Positions 54,010 through 62,529 of a stretch of DNA of 64,000 nucleotides are shown here, piece after piece. The notes below the pieces were generated by a model. The model was not told the DNA's origin and made no database searches. It worked only from the letters and a program-made list of their open reading frames with translations. Origin of the DNA: SIG701 sp045539595. Its GTDB lineage: Bacteria > Bacillota > Clostridia > Oscillospirales > CAG-272. Position numbers and translations under genes: made by a program. The stretch lies in contig JAZQFQ010000058.1 in NCBI GenBank assembly GCA_045539595.1, forward strand, positions 62,001 through 126,000, given 5' to 3'. Position 1 is the stretch's first letter. The number at the start of each line of letters is the position of its first letter.

Positions 54010-54693
54010 TCAGATATACACCTCAATGCGGCGGTAGCTGGCCCGATCCAAGGCGGTGGGATCGGGGATCACAAAACTGTTGCCGTCCATATCGGATATG
54101 TAGATGCGCTGATCCTCCAGCACGCGGATATTGGCGAAGGGATTGTTGAGAACGAAGGACACTTTTCCTGCCGTGGTCTCCGCTTCCCAATAGGAATAGC
54201 CGAATTTCTCCTTCACGGAGTGGATTTTCAGGATCTGGGGCGTGAAATAGCGCACGCTCAACTCCTCATGGATCAGCGCCACGGTCGCCTCGTCAAAATC
54301 GCTCAGGTGGCGGATCATACCGATCTCGGCACCGCGGCCTTTCTTGCGGGTATCCGGTTCCCGCACGGACAGGAATTCCTCCGGTGCCGTGATGGGGAAG
54401 GAGCGAAGCACCACCACCCGCTCAAAGGTTTCCGTCTCCTCCCCGCCGATCAGATCCAGAGAGATCATCCCGCCGGCAGAGCGCCGGAAGCGGGCGTTTT
54501 CCGGGGTCAGGGCCACCGACGGACGGCGCTGGAACAGCTTGTCCGCGTCGACTTCTTCATCCTCTTCCTCTACCGTCCCCGCTTTTGGCAGTTCTTTTGT
54601 CTCATCGGACGGTTTGGGCGCAGGTGTATCTTTTTTCTCTTTTTCCTCAGACGGTTTTTCCGTCGGGGTAACTTTGGTCTTTTCTTCAGCCAT
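54010..54693 (-). CDS. DUF1854 domain protein
   Basis: A 227-residue cytosolic protein. The first 65 residues are charged and low-complexity (Lys, Glu, Pro). The rest matches DUF1854: FRRSAGGMISLDLIGGEE, VVVLRSFPITAPEEFLSVRE, GAEIGMIRHLSDFDEATVALI and a C-terminal strand block ending DPTALDRASYRRIEVYI. DUF1854 proteins in other phyla are linked with an ABC exporter in cyanophycin loci. Here it lies between two ABC half-transporters. ATG 54693 fits the ribosome binding site better than 54699. Confidence 0.9.
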   Translation of the reverse strand: MAEEKTKVTPTEKPSEEKEKKDTPAPKPSDETKELPKAGTVEEEDEEVDADKLFQRRPSVALTPENARFRRSAGGMISLDLIGGEETETFERVVVLRSFPITAPEEFLSVREPDTRKKGRGAEIGMIRHLSDFDEATVALIHEELSVRYFTPQILKIHSVKEKFGYSYWEAETTAGKVSFVLNNPFANIRVLEDQRIYISDMDGNSFVIPDPTALDRASYRRIEVYI

Positions 54694-54715
54694 AGTCATT
54701 ATCCTTTCCCCGGTG

Positions 54716-57133
54716 TCACATACCGGAAAGAACCTTTTTCATTGCCTGACTTTGCAGTGTGTACAGCTTGTAGTACACGCCTCGCTTCTCCATCAGCTCC
54801 TCGCGGGTGCCTTCCTCGGCAATCTCTCCGTTTTCGATGGCGAACAGATAGTTGCAATCCTTCAAAGTGGACAGGCGGTGGGCGATAGAAATCGTGGTGC
54901 GTCCCTTGACCAGCTTGGCCAAGGCATCGCTGATAAGCCGCTCCGTTTCCGTATCCATGGCGGCGGTAGCCTCATCCAGGATCAGAAGCGAGGGGGAAAG
55001 CAGCAAAGCACGGGCAATGGAGATACGCTGTTTTTCGCCGCCGGAGAGGGATCGGCTGCCCGTTCCTACTTCGGTTTCGTATCCCTGGGGCAGCCGCTCG
55101 ATGAAATCGTGGGCGTTGGCGGCGCGGGCTGCCTCGATCACTTCTTCCATGGTGGCATCCGGCCGGGCGTAGCGGATATTATCGGCGATGGATCCCCGGA
55201 ACAGAAAGATCTCCTGGGACACGATGGCGATATTCTTCCTGAGGGACTCGGTTTTGATCTTGCGGATGTCGATGCCGTCCAGATAGATAGTGCCGGAGAT
55301 GGTATCGTACATGCGGGTGATCAGATTGGCGATGGTGCTCTTTCCGCTTCCCGTATGTCCCACCAGGCCGATGTTGTCGCCGGCGTGGATTTTGATGTTC
55401 ACATCCTTCAGAATCGGGCGGTTGGGATTGTAGTGGAAGCACACATTTTGGAAGGTGATATCTCCCTTCAAAGTCTCCAGCTCCACCGCATCCGGCGCAT
55501 CCATGATGTCCGGATTAGCATCCAGCACCTCAAACATACGCTCGGCGGAGTTGATGGTATCCGTCAGCATATTGGTGAAGTTGGTGAAGAACTGAAGCGG
55601 GCCGAAGATCATGCCGATATAGCCCAGATAGGTGGTGAACTCACCGTAGGTCATGTCTCCGCCCATGACGGAGATACCGCCCACGCCCCAGATGGCCTGG
55701 GAGGAGATACCGATCAAAAGGCCCACCAGCGGGAATATGGTAAGGGACACCATGTTCACCTTCAGATTGGCTTCGTACAGTCGTTGGGAGTAGGAATAGA
55801 ACCGATTGGTTTCCTCCGCTTCCTTAGCGAAGGCCTTGACCACGCGGATTCCGTTCAGGGAATCGCCCAGCATGGAATTGAGGGAGGAGGAGCTGCGCCA
55901 CTGTTTTGTGTACATGCGCCACAGTTTGGGGAGCATGAATTTGAAGATACAGACGATCAGCGGCACGGGGAGAAACACGATCAGCGTCAGTTTCCAGTTC
56001 ATGATGAACAAAAAGATGGTGAGGCCGATGAAGTTGAGGCCGTTGATGATCAGATTTGGCACGCCGTCAATATAGAAGGCGTTGATGCGATCCGCATCGT
56101 AATTCACCCGATTGATCAGACGGCCGGTGGGATTCTGATTGAAAAAGCCCAGGGACAGCCGCTGCATGGCGGTAAAAATATCCAGTTTCATCCGGCGGGT
56201 AACCCGGGTGGACATGGACGCCATATTACGGTTCTGGATGATACTGATTCCCAGAGAAACGAGGGCCAGACCGAACACCACGCACAACACCAGAATCAAC
56301 TTCTCCCAGGTATGCCATATACCGTTTGAGGCAATGACCCGGTCGTACAGGATCTGGCCGTTGATGATGGGGGACAGAAGGGAGATGCCCGAGGTAGCCA
56401 GCATACAGATCAGGCCGATGCTGAGCTGCCATTTGAAGGGCTTGAAGTAGGCCAGCAGTCGTTTCATCAAAGCGCCCCGATCCACGCAGTAGGTGCAGAC
56501 GCGGCGGCTCTGATCCTCATAGACGCGGCCGCACTTGGGGCAGCGCATGTTGAACTGATCGAAGATGGGATCGTCCTCTCCCACCTCCTCCCCGCGCAGA
56601 AGCCGCTCTACGATGTCAAGAAAGGCGAACAGCCTCTGTTTGCGGGAGTTGGTGCAGTATCCCGCGATGAACGCGGTACGCCCCCGATTCCACTCCTGCA
56701 GCGTCGCTTTCTTTTCTTCTTCCTCCATCCCCTCCGTATCGGGGCGAGGCGCATCATGCTTCTGCAGAACGATGCGGTTGGAGGAAGCAAAATTGTCCAC
56801 GGCGGCATCGGTATAATACGTAAGATCCAGCGAATCCACATACCGCACAGCGGCGGCGTGGAGATGGGCGGTCGGATTGAGAATATCCGTTACCGTGGGC
56901 TTGCGCTTACGTTTCTGCATTTCCTTTTCGTCCAGATCGCTGCAAATGGTATCGGCATCGCCGAGCAGGCGGACGAGGGCGTGAGCGTGGTTGTCATAAA
57001 GCAGCCAGCTCTCTCCAAAACGGCCTTCCAAATCCAGATCCAGCCGGAGTGCGACGGAAATATTCTCCATCGGAATTCCGGCATCCTGTACCGCCTTTTC
57101 GGCGGCGGGGCTCAATCGGTCCAGCGGCAGCAT
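54716..57133 (-). CDS. ABC exporter half-transporter with long N-terminal extension
   Basis: An 805-residue protein. The first 210 residues are cytosolic: a globular region (LPLDRLSPAAEKAVQDAGIP), a conserved charged segment, and a zinc ribbon (CPKCGRVYEDQSRRVCTYC). Six membrane segments and an ATPase follow (Walker A GHTGSGKSTIANLI, signature LSGGEKQRISIARAL, Walker B LLILDEATAAMD). It probably forms a heterodimer with the 51712-53970 product. ATG 57133 follows AAAGGTGG; the upstream ATG at 57181 lies in the divergent promoter. Confidence 0.9.
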   Translation of the reverse strand: MLPLDRLSPAAEKAVQDAGIPMENISVALRLDLDLEGRFGESWLLYDNHAHALVRLLGDADTICSDLDEKEMQKRKRKPTVTDILNPTAHLHAAAVRYVDSLDLTYYTDAAVDNFASSNRIVLQKHDAPRPDTEGMEEEEKKATLQEWNRGRTAFIAGYCTNSRKQRLFAFLDIVERLLRGEEVGEDDPIFDQFNMRCPKCGRVYEDQSRRVCTYCVDRGALMKRLLAYFKPFKWQLSIGLICMLATSGISLLSPIINGQILYDRVIASNGIWHTWEKLILVLCVVFGLALVSLGISIIQNRNMASMSTRVTRRMKLDIFTAMQRLSLGFFNQNPTGRLINRVNYDADRINAFYIDGVPNLIINGLNFIGLTIFLFIMNWKLTLIVFLPVPLIVCIFKFMLPKLWRMYTKQWRSSSSLNSMLGDSLNGIRVVKAFAKEAEETNRFYSYSQRLYEANLKVNMVSLTIFPLVGLLIGISSQAIWGVGGISVMGGDMTYGEFTTYLGYIGMIFGPLQFFTNFTNMLTDTINSAERMFEVLDANPDIMDAPDAVELETLKGDITFQNVCFHYNPNRPILKDVNIKIHAGDNIGLVGHTGSGKSTIANLITRMYDTISGTIYLDGIDIRKIKTESLRKNIAIVSQEIFLFRGSIADNIRYARPDATMEEVIEAARAANAHDFIERLPQGYETEVGTGSRSLSGGEKQRISIARALLLSPSLLILDEATAAMDTETERLISDALAKLVKGRTTISIAHRLSTLKDCNYLFAIENGEIAEEGTREELMEKRGVYYKLYTLQSQAMKKVLSGM

Positions 57134-57174
57134 GGAAAAAACACCACCTTTGTTATGGAATTGTCCCGAATGCA

Positions 57175-57203
57175 TTGGCATGGGATAAAAAATGTGCTAT
57201 ACT
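57175..57203 (+). promoter_or_regulatory. Promoter of the small protein gene
   Basis: TTGGCA (57175-57180) and TATACT (57198-57203), spacer 17 bp. Confidence 0.75.
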
Positions 57204-57241
57204 ATAAAAAAACAGATCAAAGGGTTAAAGCAGGTATACAT

Positions 57242-57589
57242 ATGGGCCTTTTCAAGAATCTATTCAAAAGCAAGAATCCAAACAGCAAGCGGTATCGCCG
57301 GGATATGGCGAAGCATCTGGACGGGCGCCCTCTCAAATGTGTTCTGGAAAAGAAAGAAGACGGCATTGAGGAAGTGATCGGCCACAGCGGTGCGATCCTG
57401 GTCAAGGGGGACGAGATCCTGGTATATGCCAGCCAGGATGTTCTTCTGCGCACGAAGATCGTGGATTTGTCGGCGTGGGAGCTTTTGTCCCTGGAGGGAG
57501 TGGTCATCACCGCGCCCGATCTGGAGCACGGCGGCCAGGTGCGTCAGCTGGTTGCCTACTACAAATACTGGCGGAACGTGGAGAACTGA
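57242..57589 (+). CDS. Small protein divergent from the DUF1854/ABC locus
   Basis: A 115-residue basic-then-beta protein beginning MGLFKNLFKSKNPNSKRYRR. Residues 25-100 alternate strands (RPLKCVLEKKEDGIEEVIGHSGAILVKGDEILVYASQ is split around a turn) in a pattern like a small beta-barrel, perhaps RNA- or lipid-binding. No family recognised. It has its own promoter and shares only 109 bases with the exporter start, so the two may be co-regulated. Confidence 0.7.
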   Translation: MGLFKNLFKSKNPNSKRYRRDMAKHLDGRPLKCVLEKKEDGIEEVIGHSGAILVKGDEILVYASQDVLLRTKIVDLSAWELLSLEGVVITAPDLEHGGQVRQLVAYYKYWRNVEN

Positions 57590-58050
57590 AAAAGGCAAGG
57601 TGGGCTGCCGCCTACCTTGCCTGTAACGCTTCCTTCCCTTGTTAGACGGCGATCAAGAGAACGTCGGAAAACCGTATCTGCATCGTATTCTGATTGTATC
57701 CAGAAACAATTCGACTTGGGGAACCTCCGTGTTCATCGGTGCATCACCGGTAACTGCAGAAAACATCAAGTGCCTTTGTGTGTGTTCAATGTACCACACC
57801 CGAGAGGATTTGTCAATAAAATTGCCGAAATTTATTTTACTTTTTTTCGCGCCGATCCGGGTGCGGAAATCCGGCCAAAACATTCGAAACAGAAAATCCC
57901 GTATACGTTGGCTTAACAGTGATAAGGAACTAATTTACTTATCAACTGTTAGCTGACGGTTTCCGGGGTGCATACGGACAAAATCCGTCTGATTTCTAAC
58001 AGGAAGTCAGACGGATTTGTCATTTTATAATGAATTATGGAGGACATACC
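57590..58050. other. 461-base gap with two palindromes, no supported gene
   Basis: Contains AGGCAAGGT...ACCTTGCCT just after the small gene (57594-57621), an imperfect 13-bp inverted repeat TAACAGTGATAAG/CTTATCAACTGTTA (57914-57926 and 57938-57951), and the hairpin listed at 57981. Short open frames in it lack ribosome binding sites and look spurious. Confidence 0.5.
57981..58022. terminator. Hairpin before the DUF6061 gene
   Basis: Twelve-base stem AAATCCGTCTGA/TCAGACGGATTT (57981-57992 and 58007-58018), loop of 14, then TTTGTCATTTTAT. Whether it ends an upstream transcript or acts in the leader of the next gene is unknown. Confidence 0.6.
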
Positions 58051-58296
58051 ATGAAATCTTTAATATCTTGTGCCTACAATATGGATAGCTGCTGTGTAGA
58101 ACTGAAATTTACCGATGGTAGCATGATTGCCATTGATACTATTGCCGTGGAGAACGAGGTTGCCGACAATATGTATCAGCGGTCGGAACTTGACTATTTG
58201 ATCTACAATGACCCGGTGGCGTATGCCGAGCTGATACTAAACGGCGATCCCAAAACCTATCTGAAAACCGTAACCGAATACAAGCCATTAGATTAA
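58051..58296 (+). CDS. DUF6061 family protein
   Basis: An 81-residue protein of a family common in gut Clostridia: SCAYNMDSCCVELKFTDGSM, IAIDTIAVENEVADNMYQRS, ELDYLIYNDPVAYAELIL. No known function. GGAGG lies nine bases before the ATG. Followed by the R1 repeat, whose hairpin probably terminates it. Confidence 0.8.
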   Translation: MKSLISCAYNMDSCCVELKFTDGSMIAIDTIAVENEVADNMYQRSELDYLIYNDPVAYAELILNGDPKTYLKTVTEYKPLD

Positions 58297-58300
58297 CTAC

Positions 58301-58363
58301 AAGAGTCGCAGTTCAAAATGAACTGCGGCTCGTTGCTCTTGTTCGTATAATGCACTATAACAA
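58301..58363 (+). repeat. Island-flanking direct repeat R1 (hairpin plus palindromic core)
   Basis: Stem GAGTCGCAGTTCA/TGAACTGCGGCTC (58303-58331) followed by TTCGTATAATGCACTATAACA (58342-58362). R2 at 62967-63031 repeats both parts in the same order. The hairpin may also serve as a terminator of the DUF6061 gene. Confidence 0.65.
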
Positions 58364-58407
58364 GAATATCGACAAATTGTTTCATTGTTATTTTCAACCG
58401 GATTTAT

Positions 58408-59166
58408 TCAATATTTATAGCTATAAGATCGACCGTCTTTTGAACGGTCAAGCACTATACCAAAGACCTCGTCTACTACATTATGTTCGTAGATTTTTTC
58501 TGGAAGGTCGTCATCAACGATCCGTCCATCGTTGATAAGAATGATTTTATCAGAAAAAGTAAATGCCATTGGCAGATCATGCATCACAGCAACTATGCCC
58601 TTGCCGCTGTCGGCAAAACTCCTTAATATCTTCATCAGTTCCAGCTGATGAGCAATATCCAGATAGGTTGTCGGTTCATCCAAAAGTACATAGTCCGTTT
58701 CCTGCGCAAGAGCCATGGCAATATAAGTATTTTGACGCATACCACCTGACAGGGTGTGCAGAGATTTTTTTGCGTATTGTGCAATGCCCATCTGCTTCAT
58801 AGCATCAATGGCAATCTCATAATCATGCTTTGAATATCGCCTTGGGTAGCTCAGATGAGGAAATCTGCCATGAAGAACCAACTGCTCCACGGTCATGTCG
58901 GGAGTGCTTTTTCCTTGCGAAAGATAAGCGATCCTGCGGGATATGTCATTTCGGTTCATTCCTTTAAGAGAAGTGCCGTCTATGGTGACATCTCCATTAT
59001 TGATAGGGACAATACCGAGAATCGTTTTCAGCAGTGTACTTTTTCCGCAGCCATTCACGCCGATGATGCTGGTCAGTTTTCCTTTCTCCAATATAGCAGA
59101 CACATCCTTTAAGACGGTTTGCTTTCCGTATCCTGCTGAAATATGATTTAGTTCAATCACGGCCAT
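58408..59166 (-). CDS. FecE-type ABC importer ATPase
   Basis: A 252-residue ATPase for siderophore, haem, cobalamin or metal import: Walker A GVNGCGKSTLLKT, signature LSGGMRQNTYIAMAL, Walker B YVLLDEPTTYLD, FecE-like VMHDLPMAFTFSDKII. A GTG at 59160 is eight bases after AGGAGG, whereas ATG 59166 is only two, so the true start may be six bases later. Overlaps the permease gene. Confidence 0.92.
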   Translation of the reverse strand: MAVIELNHISAGYGKQTVLKDVSAILEKGKLTSIIGVNGCGKSTLLKTILGIVPINNGDVTIDGTSLKGMNRNDISRRIAYLSQGKSTPDMTVEQLVLHGRFPHLSYPRRYSKHDYEIAIDAMKQMGIAQYAKKSLHTLSGGMRQNTYIAMALAQETDYVLLDEPTTYLDIAHQLELMKILRSFADSGKGIVAVMHDLPMAFTFSDKIILINDGRIVDDDLPEKIYEHNVVDEVFGIVLDRSKDGRSYSYKY

Positions 59167-60175
59167 GTCCTCCTTTCCCCTTAATCAGAATAAACACAAA
59201 GAATGGAGCACCCAGATAAGCCATGATAATTCCAACAGGGATCTCGTATGGTGCAAACAGGGTTCTTGCTAATGTATCGCAAAGGCAGACAAACCCACCT
59301 CCATAGATGGCACACAGACCAATTAGATTGGAAGATTTGCTTCCTGCGACACGGCGGATCGCATGAGGAACCAGCAATCCCACAAAAGAGAGCAGCCCTG
59401 CAAGGCTGACGGCGCACCCGGACAAAAGTGCTGCAAACATCAGAAACAGCGTTCGCATAGACGATGTATTCAAGCCAAGCCCCTGTGCGTGTTCCTCTCC
59501 CAATGTTAGTACATCCAGTTCGTTGTGTAAGGTGCTGAGAACGATAATCACGCTTAGAACAATGACCATAGCCGGAATCAGTTTGGGATAAGTCACAGCG
59601 GTAAACTCACCGATCTTAAAATCATTGCTCATGACGCCGACTTCAGGAATCAATGTTGTAATCGTATCTGAAACAGCACCTAACAGGCTGTTCATAGCAA
59701 CACCAATCAGAATCACAGTGCCTCTGGATGCGCCCCAGCGCTTTGAGCCGAAGCTGACGAGCATTACTGCTGCAAAAGCACCGAGGAAAGAGAATAACGA
59801 CAACTGCCAACCGCCATAAATCCCCAAAGCTGTACAAAGGGTAACGGCAAGGCCGGCACCGGCATTGACACCGATGATGCTGGGGGATGCCAAGCGGTTT
59901 GCCAGCACGCCTTGAATCACTGCGCCTGCTACAGCAAGTGCTGCACCGCATATCATGGAAGCCAGTGTTCTGGGAAGTCTGGAATAAGCGAATATCCTCG
60001 TTCCGGCAGATGCGTTAAAGCCTTCACTGAAAGCATCCACGATTTCAGAAAGGGAAAGCGGTGTACTTCCAAGGATGATCCCAAGCAAACCTGCGACACC
60101 AAGAAATACAAATCCGAGAAGGTAAAGCCATTTTATTCTGTTATTTAGTGCGTAAAATTTCACTGAGTTTTTCAT
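59153..60175 (-). CDS. FecCD-type ABC importer permease
   Basis: A 340-residue BtuC/FecCD permease with about ten membrane segments and motifs RLPRTLASMICGAALAVAG, GVLANRLASPSIIGVNAGAGL, GLLSFVGLLVPHAIRRVAG. It likely works as homodimer. ATG 60175 lies within the end of the binding-protein gene; no strong ribosome binding site was seen, and ATG 60196 is an alternative. Confidence 0.9.
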   Translation of the reverse strand: MKNSVKFYALNNRIKWLYLLGFVFLGVAGLLGIILGSTPLSLSEIVDAFSEGFNASAGTRIFAYSRLPRTLASMICGAALAVAGAVIQGVLANRLASPSIIGVNAGAGLAVTLCTALGIYGGWQLSLFSFLGAFAAVMLVSFGSKRWGASRGTVILIGVAMNSLLGAVSDTITTLIPEVGVMSNDFKIGEFTAVTYPKLIPAMVIVLSVIIVLSTLHNELDVLTLGEEHAQGLGLNTSSMRTLFLMFAALLSGCAVSLAGLLSFVGLLVPHAIRRVAGSKSSNLIGLCAIYGGGFVCLCDTLARTLFAPYEIPVGIIMAYLGAPFFVFILIKGKGGHGRD

Positions 60176-61103
60176 ATGATTCTGCCCAATCTGCATTTGG
60201 TTTGATATTAAACAGTTTGCGGTCCATTATATGTACTCTGCCCTCTGTCACAGCCGCTAAGGTCCCCCATGCAGGATTTTCCTCCATCATTTGATAGAAA
60301 TTATCCATTGCCTTTTGGGTGTCGTTGCCCATGGTCACTACAAAGATCCGGTAAGGCTCCTGCCGAATGATACTCTCCACGCTTAATGCTTCCAGCAACG
60401 AGGTATCGCTGTCGGCAATGTTGATACAGCCAAGGTCTGCGAGTATTTCACCAAGAATGGTTCCTTCGCTTCCTTTTGCTTTTACAGAACCGGAATGGGC
60501 ACGGAGTAGTAAGACTGTTTTCTGTTCCTCTGTTAGCGGCTGCTCCGACATTTCCAGCTTGATCGTTTCGATCTGAGATTGAAGTTCCAAACCATTGCGT
60601 TCATACAGATCTTTTCTTCCTGTGATGTCCGTACAGATATTGAGCATCGCCAGATAGTCCTCAAAATTATCCACATCAAAATAGGCAACCGTGATTCCAG
60701 CGGTTTCCAGAGTTTCCAACATCTCTACATTAGAAGATGTAGAAGCACTTGCGATCACAAAGTCAGGGTTTGCAGAGAAGATCAATTCCAGATTTGGAGA
60801 GTGGGCGCCACCGATATTTACTGCATTTGGTAGTTCAAGCCCAAAATCTTCCCATGCATCCTCTGCCGTAGCACATACGGAACCGCCGGCAAGCATCCAA
60901 ACATCTGCAAAGCTGCCAATAAGTGTCGCAACCTGCTGCGGTTCTTTCGATACCGTTACCTCTCTGCCGAGCGCATCTGTAAACGTAACAACATTCTCGT
61001 TTTGTGTGCTTTCACCGGAGATGCAGGCAGTTAATATACTAAGCATCATCGTCAAGCAGACAATGAAAGCGATGAACTGAAATAATTTCCTCATATTGCT
61101 CAT
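60141..61103 (-). CDS. FecB/TroA-like substrate-binding lipoprotein
   Basis: A 320-residue periplasmic-type binding lipoprotein with lipobox LTAC (Cys27) and the class III pattern FTDALGREVTVSKEPQQVA, then NLELIFSANPDFVIAS. No conserved metal ligands can be named. First gene of the ABC operon and transcribed from the palindromic promoter region upstream. It overlaps the permease by about 35 bases. The start is either 61103 or 61094. Confidence 0.88.
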   Translation of the reverse strand: MSNMRKLFQFIAFIVCLTMMLSILTACISGESTQNENVVTFTDALGREVTVSKEPQQVATLIGSFADVWMLAGGSVCATAEDAWEDFGLELPNAVNIGGAHSPNLELIFSANPDFVIASASTSSNVEMLETLETAGITVAYFDVDNFEDYLAMLNICTDITGRKDLYERNGLELQSQIETIKLEMSEQPLTEEQKTVLLLRAHSGSVKAKGSEGTILGEILADLGCINIADSDTSLLEALSVESIIRQEPYRIFVVTMGNDTQKAMDNFYQMMEENPAWGTLAAVTEGRVHIMDRKLFNIKPNADWAESYEKLSEILRTK

Positions 61104-61119
61104 AAACCTCAGATTATTA

Positions 61120-61199
61120 TTGACATATGCTCAATTCAGCACTATAATATAAATGGCATATGCCATTTATATTATAGTGCTTTGATGGTGAATTGTCAA
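61120..61199. promoter_or_regulatory. Face-to-face promoters on a perfect 42-bp palindrome
   Basis: Plus strand: TTGACA (61120-61125), 17 bp, TATAAT (61143-61148). Minus strand: TTGACA (61194-61199), 17 bp, TATAAT (61171-61176). The two -10 boxes are the ends of a perfect 42-bp palindrome (61139-61180; centre GGCATATGCC). The predicted transcription starts face each other about 10 bases apart, so one dimeric regulator would block both arms. Confidence 0.85.
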
Positions 61200-61221
61200 T
61201 TACCGCAGAAAGGAAAAGAGT

Positions 61222-61566
61222 ATGCCACGACCAAAGCGATGTAGAAAAGTTTGTTCTATGCCAAGGGTTTCAGAGTTTGCTCCTGTTGGTGAAGATGCTG
61301 ACTTTGTTGTTCTGACAGTGGATGAATACGAAAGTATTCGTCTAATCGACAAACAGGGGTTTTCTCAAGAGGAATGTGCATCCTATATGCAGATAGCAAG
61401 AACAACGGCACAGCAGATCTATAATTCTGCAAGAAAGAAAATTGCGTTTGCCATAGTGGATGGAAAAGGACTTCGCATTGCAGGCGGTGACTATCGTTTG
61501 TGTGACGGAAAGGAATCCTATTGCGGCTGCGGAGGGTGCTCCCGACATTGCATGAAAAATGATTAA
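61222..61566 (+). CDS. DUF134 family predicted regulator
   Basis: A 114-residue DUF134 protein: MPRPKRCRKVCSMPRVSEF, HTH-like GFSQEECASYMQIARTTAQQ, and a Cys-rich tail YCGCGGCSRHC that may hold an Fe-S cluster or metal. DUF134 proteins are often adjacent to NifB/NifX-like proteins, as here. It would be the natural ligand of the palindrome directly upstream. Start after AAAGGAAA. Confidence 0.88.
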   Translation: MPRPKRCRKVCSMPRVSEFAPVGEDADFVVLTVDEYESIRLIDKQGFSQEECASYMQIARTTAQQIYNSARKKIAFAIVDGKGLRIAGGDYRLCDGKESYCGCGGCSRHCMKND

Positions 61567-61585
61567 CGAAAGGGATGGTATAAAA

Positions 61586-62512
61586 ATGGGTATTACAAAG
61601 GATCAGATTACAAGTGTTAAAGGCAGAGGATTTCTTCTGAACAGAGGAACGGAATGCTTTTCCGGCAGAATCGTAACTGTTGGTGGGGTATTTACTCCGG
61701 AAGAACTCCATGCCATTGCGGAGTGTTCTGAAAAGTTCGGCAATGGCAAGGTGATTTTTACATCCCGCCTTGCCGCTGAGATTGTTGGCATTCCTTTTGA
61801 AAGAATTCCGGAAGCGGAAGCTTTTATGATAGAGCGTGGCCTTTACTTTGGCGGCACCGGTGCAAAGGTTCGTCCTATTACAGCCTGCAAAGGAACGACC
61901 TGCGTTTATGGTAATATAGACACCCAGGCTCTTGCCAAGGTCATCTATGATCGTTTCTACATTGGTATGAAGGATGTAAAGCTGCCCCATAAATTTAAGA
62001 TTGGCGTGGGCGGGTGTCCCAATAGCTGCATGAAGCCCAGCCTGAATGATGTGGGAATTGAAGGCTGCAAGAAATTCTCCTTTGATCCGGAAATCTGCCG
62101 TGGCTGCAAAAAGTGTGCTGTGGCCGATAGCTGTCCCTCCAAGGCTGTGTCTGTGGTAGATGGAAAGGCCGTGATCGACGGAAGCAAATGTACCAACTGC
62201 GGTGTTTGTGTTGGTAAGTGTCCTTTTGGCGCTGTTCCCAAGGAAGCGGAATCTGTCTGCCGTATTTATGTTGGCGGAACCTGGGGCAAGAAACAGAGAA
62301 TGGGAACCCTCCTTTCCAGCACATATACGGAATCCGAAGTGCCTGATATGATTGAGAAGGTTATGCTGTGGTTCAAGGAAAATGCCTATGCAAAGGAACG
62401 ACTGGGTGCAGCTATTGACCGCCTTGGCACAGAGAAGCTGGAAGCAGCTCTGTCTACAAATGATTTGCTCGAAAGAAAAGAAGAAATTCTGGCAAAAGAT
62501 ATTCTTGCATGA
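61586..62512 (+). CDS. Sirohaem sulfite/nitrite reductase-like ferredoxin protein
   Basis: A 308-residue protein: an N-terminal ferredoxin-like domain, then the sirohaem/4Fe-4S motif CKGTTC with VGGCPNSCMKP, then two 4Fe-4S motifs (EICRGCKKCAVADSCPS and KCTNCGVCVGKCP), about residues 170-220. It is a short, AsrC-like or dissimilatory-type reductase, possibly with a sirohaem-coupled cluster. No partner subunit is adjacent. ATG 61586 gives the family N-terminus; the ATG at 61559 overlaps the DUF134 stop. Confidence 0.82.
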   Translation: MGITKDQITSVKGRGFLLNRGTECFSGRIVTVGGVFTPEELHAIAECSEKFGNGKVIFTSRLAAEIVGIPFERIPEAEAFMIERGLYFGGTGAKVRPITACKGTTCVYGNIDTQALAKVIYDRFYIGMKDVKLPHKFKIGVGGCPNSCMKPSLNDVGIEGCKKFSFDPEICRGCKKCAVADSCPSKAVSVVDGKAVIDGSKCTNCGVCVGKCPFGAVPKEAESVCRIYVGGTWGKKQRMGTLLSSTYTESEVPDMIEKVMLWFKENAYAKERLGAAIDRLGTEKLEAALSTNDLLERKEEILAKDILA

Positions 62513-62529
62513 TACAGGAGGACAACAAT

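Noticed and set aside
54344..56329. 661-residue plus-strand frame across the DUF1854 and ABC genes, and a similar one at 51796-53982
   Set aside because: Antisense to clear ABC transporter and DUF1854 coding sequence; composition is that of a shadow frame.
51712..57133. Cyanophycin export locus
   Set aside because: DUF1854 and the transporter fit, but no cyanophycin synthetase or cyanophycinase gene is present in the window, so the label is not supported.
57617..57956. Short frames (99, 105 and 76 residues) in the gap before DUF6061
   Set aside because: They overlap each other, lack ribosome binding sites and show no domain.
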